Source: CAXXOK01 sp964640955 (GTDB lineage: Bacteria > Bacillota > Clostridia > Christensenellales > Aristaeellaceae). From it: a DNA stretch of 64,000 nt. The number at the start of each line of letters is the position of its first letter. Position 1 is the first letter of the stretch. Position numbers and translations under genes: made by a program. The notes under the pieces were generated by a model. That model worked only from the letters and a program-made list of their open reading frames with translations. It was not told the origin of the DNA and did no database searches. Positions 57,331-64,000 of the stretch are shown here, piece by piece. The stretch is from positions 62,001-126,000 of the forward strand of contig CAZXJI010000006.1 in assembly GCA_964640955.1 (NCBI GenBank), read 5' to 3'.

Positions 57331-59421
57331 ATGAAAAAGATCATTGCTTGCCTGCTGACACTTTGCATGGCCGCTACCATGATCGTGTTCGACGGGGGCC
57401 ATGGTATCGATAACGCGACGGCCGAGGCGGTCGCGGCTACGCAGACGCCCGCCCCCACGGCGACGGTTACCCCCACGGCACAGCCGCAGGCGACCGCGAC
57501 GGCGGAGCCGGACGCGACGGCGGCAGCGGCGGCCACTGCGGAACCGGAGGCGCCGGACGAGGCCGGGTCGACTGTGGAGCCGGAAGCGACCGTCGAACCT
57601 GCGGCGGCTGCCGACCCGGACGCGACGGCTGACCCCGAGACGACCCCCGACCCCGACGCGACCGTGGACCCCGATGCGATGGCAGAGCCCGACGCAACGG
57701 CCGAGCCCGAGGCGACGGCCGAACCGACCGCGGCCCCCGCGGCGGCGGAAGCCAACGTAGGCTCCGGCCCCGTGTGGATCACGGAGGGGGCGCACCGCCG
57801 CTACGGCACCCTGGACGACCTGCTGCCCGTGGCCGCCGTGAACAAGCTGACCGTTTACCTCTGCACCACCTCCGTTTTGGAGCTCACCGGCTATTCGACC
57901 AGCGCGCTGCAAAGCGTCGGTTTCGGCCTGGACGTGGATGCGCTGGGCGAGGATTACTGCGACGGCAAGTCGGTCATCATTTCCTCCATCAGCAAGAGCG
58001 GCGCCATGAGGGACAACACCCTTTACATCTGGGTGGGCCGCGCCTCGGACATCCCCACGCCGGCCGAGGCCCTCGGCGCGAACGTACAGGTGTCCGCGGA
58101 TGACGACGACGTGCTTGAAACCGAGATTATGGTGCAGCCGAGCGACTATACGGCCGACGCGCCCTGCATGCCGACCTTCACGCTGACGGCGTACCCGGAA
58201 CTCGGTGACGGCATGACCTTCGCGGTCATCCTCGACGGGGGCGATCCCCAGGCGATCGGCGGGAATACCTATTCGCCCGCGGCTTCCGGCAGCTACCGTT
58301 TCGCCGTGTTGGACGCGAGCGGCACGCTTACGGCCCGTTCCATGCAGTTCACGGTAGAATACGGAACGCAAGCCGAGGAACCGGAAGCGACGGCCGAGCC
58401 CGACGCGACGGTTGAGCCCGACGCGACGGCTGAGCCCGACGCGACGGTTGAGCCCGACGCGACGGCTGAGCCCGACACGACGGCTGAGCCCGACGCGACG
58501 GTTGAGCCCGACGCGACGGCTGAGCCCGACGCGAGGGCTGAGCCCGACACGACGGCTGAGCCCGAAGCGACGGCTGAGCCCGGCGCGACGGCTGAGCCCG
58601 GCGCGACGGCTGAGCCCGGCGCGACGGCTGAGCCCGACACGACGGCTGAGCCCGAAGCGACGGCTGAGCCCGACACGACGGCTGAGCCGGACGCGACGGC
58701 TGAGCCGGACGCGACGGCTGAGCCCGACACGACGGCTGAGCCCGACACGACGGCTGAGCCCGATGCGACGGCTGAGCCCGAAGCGACGGCCGAGCCCGAA
58801 GCGACGGCCGAACCCGAAGCGACGGTTGAGCCGGATGCGACCGAGACGCCCGACGAGAATATCCTGACCGCGGATGATCTGGTGACGGACGCCACCCCGG
58901 CCCCCGTCGTCGTGGTGGAAACGCCGGAGCTGACGGTGCGCGCTTACGACTACGCGGAGGATACCCTCTCCAACGTCACCCCGGTGTTCGAATTGTCCGG
59001 GGCGCCTGCGGACAGCGGCTACTTCTACGCCGTGTCGGTCGACGGCGGCGATGTAACGGCGCTTGAGGGAGACACGTTCAGCATTTCCACCGACGGCGAA
59101 TACTCCTTCGTGTTCTACCTGCTGGACGCCGAGGGCTACCTGGCGGATACCAGCAAAATCTACCACGTGCTGCTGGACTTCACGCAGGCTTCCGAAAACA
59201 GCGAAGCGTGGATGATGATCGGCGGGGAAAAGGTCTACGGCACGCTCTCGACGCTGCTGAGCCAGGCGGAGAGCGGATCGACCATTTACCTGCTCACCAC
59301 GGACGTCATCGCCATCAGCGACGCGTCCAAGCTGAGCACCGTAACCCTGCAGCCCGATGCGGACGTATTCGGCACGGATCACTGCGTCATCATTTCCACG
59401 AACGATCCTGACGGGGAGTGA
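57331..59421 (+). CDS. Secreted protein with mirrored domain pairs around a TAEPDA repeat linker
   Basis: A 696-residue protein. Signal peptide about 1-32. Residues about 35-145 are an Ala/Thr/Pro/Asp/Glu-rich linker. Domain A (148-245) begins VWITEGAHRRYGTLDDLL; domain B (258-345) has DGGDPQAIGGNTYSPAASG. Residues 350-505 are 26 hexapeptide repeats of the type EPDATA. Then come B' (about 523-612, DGGDVTALEGDTFSISTDG) and A' (625-696, AWMMIGGEKVYGTLSTLL). A/A' and B/B' are visibly related, so the order is A-B-linker-B'-A'. Function unknown; probably extracellular or envelope-associated. Confidence 0.75.
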   Translation: MKKIIACLLTLCMAATMIVFDGGHGIDNATAEAVAATQTPAPTATVTPTAQPQATATAEPDATAAAAATAEPEAPDEAGSTVEPEATVEPAAAADPDATADPETTPDPDATVDPDAMAEPDATAEPEATAEPTAAPAAAEANVGSGPVWITEGAHRRYGTLDDLLPVAAVNKLTVYLCTTSVLELTGYSTSALQSVGFGLDVDALGEDYCDGKSVIISSISKSGAMRDNTLYIWVGRASDIPTPAEALGANVQVSADDDDVLETEIMVQPSDYTADAPCMPTFTLTAYPELGDGMTFAVILDGGDPQAIGGNTYSPAASGSYRFAVLDASGTLTARSMQFTVEYGTQAEEPEATAEPDATVEPDATAEPDATVEPDATAEPDTTAEPDATVEPDATAEPDARAEPDTTAEPEATAEPGATAEPGATAEPGATAEPDTTAEPEATAEPDTTAEPDATAEPDATAEPDTTAEPDTTAEPDATAEPEATAEPEATAEPEATVEPDATETPDENILTADDLVTDATPAPVVVVETPELTVRAYDYAEDTLSNVTPVFELSGAPADSGYFYAVSVDGGDVTALEGDTFSISTDGEYSFVFYLLDAEGYLADTSKIYHVLLDFTQASENSEAWMMIGGEKVYGTLSTLLSQAESGSTIYLLTTDVIAISDASKLSTVTLQPDADVFGTDHCVIISTNDPDGE
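58378..58845 (+). repeat. 26 tandem 18-bp repeats encoding EPDATA-type hexapeptides
   Basis: The unit GAGCCCGACGCGACGGCT and close variants is repeated 26 times in frame within the secreted protein gene. Position 3 of the peptide varies D/E/G, position 4 A/T, position 6 A/V/E. Near-identical neighbouring units (for example three EPGATA in a row) indicate recent duplication, so the copy number probably varies between strains. Confidence 0.95.
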
Positions 59422-59429
59422 GAAACGCC

Positions 59430-60929
59430 ATGAAGAAACGTTTGCAATTCATCGCATGGCTTACGGCGATCTGCCTTTTGGCCGGCGGCGGCGGGCTTAC
59501 GGCCTCCGCGCTGGCGGACGGCCTCACCTACGTATGGGTGGGCATGCAGCTGGACGGCGGCGATACCGCCCTGTTGGGCGCGGCCGCTTCCACCATTACG
59601 GTCACCGGAGTGACCATCAACGGGCAGACGCCCGCGACGGATCCCGCCGGGACGCCGGTCTGGTTCTCGGCCGGGGACGGCGTGGCGATCAACTATGACG
59701 ATACTATCGCCGACAACGCCTACACGTACGACGTCTCCCTCGACGGCGGCATCACCTACGCCAGCCAGGGCCTGGCGGCCGGTTTCACCCTCGGCGATCT
59801 GGGGCTGACCGCCCAAAGCACCCCCTACGCCATGGTGTTCCGCGTGAACGACGCGGACGACGCGGCCAACTCCGCCGTTTCGCAGCTCTACTACGTTTAC
59901 TACGACGACGTGGCGCCCGTGCTGCTGTGCAAGGCCGCCACGGACAACACCCTGGTATTCTTCGCCGGCGATTCCCTGAGCGGATTCAGCGACGATGCGA
60001 CGGTCAACAACGTCACCTTCACCGCTTCCTCAACCGTCGACTGGGTGGCAAGGCTTACCTACCAGGGGCAGAACGTATACGTTTACTCCGTGCAGTATAC
60101 CGGCGAAGGCACCATTCCGGCGGGTACCCTGGCCGTCCGGGACGCCGCGGGCAACATCGCCGTCTGGGGTGAGGACATCACCATCACCGCGGGCGAAAGC
60201 GGCGGCATGAGCGGCGGAGGCTCCTACTCCGGCAGCAGCGGCGGCGGAGGCAGCAGTAGCACGTCCCGTACCGTCTACTACGCTTCCTCCACCTACGATA
60301 CCGTCACCCCCTATAACGGCGTGGACCTGGTGGTGGACAACGGCGCCATGCAGACGCTGGTCATCGGCGACCAGGCGCTGAACCTGACGCTCACCATGAA
60401 CGGCAACGGGTCGGCCGGGAACGACGGGGATTCGCCCTTCTTCAGCGCGAGCTTCACGGACTGGAACGGCGACGCCGGCGAGGTGACCGACGCCGAGGAT
60501 GAGGACGAGACGGTCGATACCCTGGTGCTGACCGCCGCGGACGCGACCGAAACCGACGGGGAATACTGCTGGACGTTCGACGGATCGGTTTACAAGAAAC
60601 TGGCGGCCAGCGGCATCGACTACCTGATGCTCACCGTAGGCGACCAGGCGACGGCCCTTTCCACGGCCGGGTTTACCGCCGGACTGCGCTACAACATGTA
60701 CCGCGCCGCCGGCATCGCCAGCAAATCGTTCGTTTACGCCATCACCATGGGCGCTTCCGGCGTCAAGGTGCAGGTGACCGTGGACGGCGAGACCTACACG
60801 CTCACGGATGACCAGACCAGCGAGTTCTACTACTACGACCTTTACAGCGGATCCGTCGACATGCTCAACCAGCCTTTCGGCCAGGGCAGCGACATTCAGA
60901 TTTCCGCCTCCGAAGGCCGGAATGATTGA
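59430..60929 (+). CDS. Large secreted protein with Ig-like segments and Gly/Ser linker
   Basis: A 499-residue protein. Signal peptide about 1-29 (LTAICLLAGGGGLTASALA). The N-terminal half has Ig/cadherin-like beta segments (YDVSLDGGITYASQGL, YYDDVAPVLL) resembling domain B of the preceding protein. Residues about 256-281 are a Gly/Ser linker. The C-terminal half (285-499) is beta-rich and unrecognised. No enzyme motif and no LPxTG or S-layer anchor is visible. ATG at 59430 with GGGGAG upstream, nine bases after the previous stop. Confidence 0.7.
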   Translation: MKKRLQFIAWLTAICLLAGGGGLTASALADGLTYVWVGMQLDGGDTALLGAAASTITVTGVTINGQTPATDPAGTPVWFSAGDGVAINYDDTIADNAYTYDVSLDGGITYASQGLAAGFTLGDLGLTAQSTPYAMVFRVNDADDAANSAVSQLYYVYYDDVAPVLLCKAATDNTLVFFAGDSLSGFSDDATVNNVTFTASSTVDWVARLTYQGQNVYVYSVQYTGEGTIPAGTLAVRDAAGNIAVWGEDITITAGESGGMSGGGSYSGSSGGGGSSSTSRTVYYASSTYDTVTPYNGVDLVVDNGAMQTLVIGDQALNLTLTMNGNGSAGNDGDSPFFSASFTDWNGDAGEVTDAEDEDETVDTLVLTAADATETDGEYCWTFDGSVYKKLAASGIDYLMLTVGDQATALSTAGFTAGLRYNMYRAAGIASKSFVYAITMGASGVKVQVTVDGETYTLTDDQTSEFYYYDLYSGSVDMLNQPFGQGSDIQISASEGRND

Positions 60930-60940
60930 GGTGAGGCGGA

Positions 60941-61984
60941 ATGACCGAAGCGGAAAAGGTTAAAAAGCAGAAGCGGAAGAAGCGCGCCAAGCGGATTAAG
61001 AAACTGATCGGCTGGCTGATCTTCCTGGCGCTGCTGGTGGGTGCGTTCTATTTGTTCGTGTTGCCCGATCTCAACGCGAGCGCGACGACGACGTACGACA
61101 GCTACACCGCCACGCGCGGCACGATTTCCAATTCTATGAGCTTCAGCGGCTCCATCAGCGTCGTCAACAACGAGACCATGACCAGCGAAGCCGCCGCGAC
61201 GGTGCGCAAGATCTACGTGTCGGAAGGCGACTCGGTGACGACCGGGGAGAAGCTGATCCGGCTCTCGGACGGCGAACTGTTCAAGGCCGACTTCGACGGC
61301 GAGGTGAACGAGATTTCCGTGGAGGAAGGCGACGAGGTCAGCGCCAACACAAGCCTGATCCAGATCGTGGACTTCACCAACCTGAAAGTCTCCATGCGCG
61401 TAGACGAGTATTCGGTGACCGACCTGTACGTGGGTCAGGCCTGCACCGTGACCGTCACGGCGCTGGACGCGGAGTTCGACAGCACCATCACCCATATCAA
61501 CCGCATTTCCTCGGGCGGCAACTCCACCGCGTACTACACCGTTACGGCCGAGTTTACCGGCACGGAAAACGTGCTGCCCGGCATGCAGGTGACCGTCACC
61601 ATCCCGGAGGAGGAAGCCGACAACGTGGTCATTCTGAACCGCGACGCCCTTAGCTTCACCAACGGCAACAGCGCCTACGTCCTCATGAAGAACGAGGACG
61701 GCGACATGGAGCAGGTGGCCGTGGAGCTCGGCGTGGATAACGACAATTACGTCGAGATCACCAGCGGGCTCAACGAAGGCGACACCGTATACGTCGAGGT
61801 GGAGGACACCACGTCTACGACCAGCGGCCTGGCCAGCCTCTTCTCCTCGCTGACGGGCGGAACGCAGCAGGCCGGCGGCTCCAGCAGCGGCAGCATGCCC
61901 GACTTCAGCGGCGGCGGCATGAGCGGCGGCGGTGGCTTCAGCGGCGGCGGCATGAGCGGCGGCGGTGGCGGCGGAATGCCATAA
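60941..61984 (+). CDS. Second membrane-fusion-type adaptor protein, Gly-rich tail
   Basis: A 347-residue protein. Strongly basic first 25 residues (KKQKRKKRAKRIKK), membrane anchor about 22-44. Core as in the adaptor at 54876: TYDSYTATRGTIS, VRKIYVSEGDSVTTGEKLI, FDGEVNEISVEEGD, MRVDEYSV, ENVLPGMQVTVTIP. The tail from about 308 is Gly/Ser/Met-rich (repeats of GGGMSGGGG). Immediately upstream of the MacB-like ATPase and permease, it is the likelier partner of that transporter. ATG with GAGGTGAGGCGG upstream. Confidence 0.87.
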   Translation: MTEAEKVKKQKRKKRAKRIKKLIGWLIFLALLVGAFYLFVLPDLNASATTTYDSYTATRGTISNSMSFSGSISVVNNETMTSEAAATVRKIYVSEGDSVTTGEKLIRLSDGELFKADFDGEVNEISVEEGDEVSANTSLIQIVDFTNLKVSMRVDEYSVTDLYVGQACTVTVTALDAEFDSTITHINRISSGGNSTAYYTVTAEFTGTENVLPGMQVTVTIPEEEADNVVILNRDALSFTNGNSAYVLMKNEDGDMEQVAVELGVDNDNYVEITSGLNEGDTVYVEVEDTTSTTSGLASLFSSLTGGTQQAGGSSSGSMPDFSGGGMSGGGGFSGGGMSGGGGGGMP

Positions 61985-62001
61985 CGAGAGGATGACGTAC
62001 G

Positions 62002-62702
<701 letters not shown>

Positions 62703-62706
<4 letters not shown>

Positions 62707-63920
62707 AGAAGCTTTTCCATCGACTGTTCGGCGGTATCTACATGTTCACCGAAAGCGTGTCGATGTCGATCGCCAACATCATGCAGAACCGTCTGCGCTC
62801 CTTCCTGACGATCCTGGGCATCATGATCGGCGTTACGGCGGTCATCGCGCTGATCACTACGGTATCGGGCGTTTCCACGTCCATTTCGGACTCGTTCACC
62901 TCCATGGGCGCGGGCACCATGACCGTTTCCGTAACGGGCAACGACATCCAGTCGGGCCTGACCTCCGCCAACCTGGACGAGATCACCAAGCTTGACCACA
63001 TCACCGGCGTCACGCCCAGCGTGTCGGCCACGGTGAGCGTGGCGCGCGGAGACGCGTACGAAAGCGACATCTCCCTGGCGGGCAAGAACGATTATTACTT
63101 CGAAACCACCGACGCCGTTGCCCGCGGGCGCGCCTTTAACCCCATCGATATGGACGACATGTCCCGCGTCTGCCTGATCGACTCCGATATGGTGGAGGAG
63201 TTCTTCTACGGCGTGGACCCCATCGGCAAGAACCTTTACATCGACAACCTGAGCTTCACCGTGGTGGGGGTGCTTACGGATTCGGACGACGAATCCATTT
63301 CCGAGATGGTTTCCGGCACCAGCGACATCTACGCGCCCTACACCACCGTGCTTAAGATGAACAGCGAAACGCTGGTGACGTCCATCACCGTCTACATCGA
63401 CGACGCGAGCGCCTCCGACGCCGTGCAGACCACGCTTGGCAACTATTTCGACGCGCTGTTCAGCTACGAGGACGACACCTACACCATCACCACCATGGAC
63501 AGCATCCAGGAGACCATGGACAGCATGCTTTCCATGATGAGCGCGCTGCTGGGCGGCATCGCCTCCATATCGCTGATCGTCGGCGGCATCGGCATTATGA
63601 ACATGATGCTGACCAGCGTCACCGAGCGCACCGTGGAGATCGGCCTTAAAAAGGCCATCGGCGCGGAACCCTCGCAGATCCAGATCCAGTTTTTGATCGA
63701 GGCGTTTCTGCTGTCGATGATCGGCGGTGTGGTGGGCGTGGTGCTGGGCATCGCGCTGTCGGCCATCCTGTGCCAGGTCATGGGCACCACCTTCACCATC
63801 TCCTACAGCGCAATCGCGCTGGGCGTGGGCTTTTCCGCGGCGGTGGGCATCCTGTTCGGATGGTCGCCTGCACGCAAGGCCAGCAACTTGAACCCCATCG
63901 ACGCGTTACGACGCATGTAA
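62703..63920 (+). CDS. MacB/FtsX-type ABC transporter permease
   Basis: A 405-residue protein. First membrane helix about 25-47 (LRSFLTILGIMIGVTAVIAL), then a large extracytoplasmic domain (about 48-270, MacB_PCD type), then three helices in the FtsX domain (about 280-400), including GGIGIMNMMLTSVTERTVEIGLKKAIGA and the end SPARKASNLNPIDALR. TTG start, coupled to the ATPase. With the adaptors it forms a MacAB-like assembly. Confidence 0.94.
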
Positions 63921-63937
63921 CCGAAGGAGGAACTACG

Positions 63938-64000
63938 ATGAAAAAACACATTCTGCTAGTGGCGCTCAGCCTGGCGCTCTGCGTGGCCTTCGCCACCCCC
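63938..64000 (+). CDS. Secreted protein, N-terminal fragment (runs off the window)
   Basis: The 21 codons present (MKKHILLVALSLALCVAFATP) encode a signal peptide. AAGGAGG is eight bases upstream of the ATG, and the gene follows the permease stop by 17 bp, so it belongs to the same operon. Whether it is an outer-membrane-type TolC partner, another adaptor or another secreted protein cannot be told. Confidence 0.7.
   Translation, partial: MKKHILLVALSLALCVAFATP

Noticed and set aside
58378..58845. CRISPR-like array
   Set aside because: The repeats are contiguous 18-bp units without unique spacers and encode an in-frame peptide repeat.
56368..59382. A 1004-codon open frame on the minus strand with RR-x-G-L-S repeats
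   Set aside because: It is the antisense of the lipoyl protein and the TAEPDA repeat gene. The 18-bp repeat has no stop codon in several frames, and the plus-strand frames have signal peptides and ribosome-binding sites.
63938..64000. Calling the last gene a TolC-like outer membrane protein
   Set aside because: Only a signal peptide is visible; nothing in the window shows that the organism has an outer membrane.

Overview
The window comes from the chromosome of a GC-rich member of the Firmicutes, class Clostridia. This rests on gene order (secY-adk-map-KOW-infA-rpmJ / rpsM-rpsK-rpsD-rpoA-rplQ; rimO-pgsA-cinA-recA), a Bacillus-type zinc adenylate kinase, frequent TTG and GTG starts with strong AAGGAGG sites, many sigma-A promoters (TTGnnn, about 17 bp, TATAAT-like), and families typical of Clostridia (DUF4364, DUF3842, C-GCAxxG-C-C, RecD2-ComF). 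A gut lineage such as Christensenellales is a guess. No tRNA, rRNA, CRISPR array, prophage or intact insertion sequence was seen.

Layout. 1-6.2 kb: end of the spc operon and the alpha operon, split by about 700 bp that hold a terminator, two tandem hairpins, a 165-bp MITE-like foldback element, a new promoter and a structured leader. 6.4-11.4 kb: lspA-rluD, then rimO-pgsA-cinA-recA. 11.5-16.4 kb: a DUF3788/pseudouridine synthase pair on the minus strand, then an ECF transporter S component with a fused kinase, DUF3842, a Cys-rich Mrp ATPase and a C-GCAxxG-C-C protein. 16.6-21.8 kb (minus strand): tdk, DUF4364, an HPr-like protein without the catalytic histidine, comF-recD2. 22-29.4 kb: secreted and small genes, dnaA standing apart from dnaN, an acyl-ACP thioesterase, a macro-domain protein and an OGG1-type glycosylase.

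29.6-34.6 kb is a complete nucleoside-type ABC importer (BMP-family binding protein, double ATPase, two permeases); with tdk and deoC it points to nucleoside salvage. 34.8-41.7 kb: murG-glmM facing apgM, a HAD hydrolase and an FAD protein. 41.9-44.8 kb: three genes of unknown function in a row. 44.8-52.6 kb: deoC, rplM-rpsI, thiamine pyrophosphokinase, a glycosyltransferase, feoA-feoB-FeoB-associated protein and an asparaginase.

52.7-64 kb is the most unusual part. A two-component system (minus strand) is divergent from an apparent operon that runs off the end of the window: a membrane-fusion-type adaptor, a secreted two-lobe lipoyl/HlyD-like protein, a 696-residue secreted protein with 26 tandem hexapeptide repeats placed between mirrored domain pairs, a second secreted protein, a second adaptor, a MacB-type ATPase and permease, and the signal peptide of another secreted protein. 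The region between the divergent genes carries TTTTCAG direct repeats next to a promoter with a poor -35, as expected for control by an OmpR-type regulator. This is the best candidate for an undescribed system: a regulated MacAB-like machine built with its own secreted proteins.
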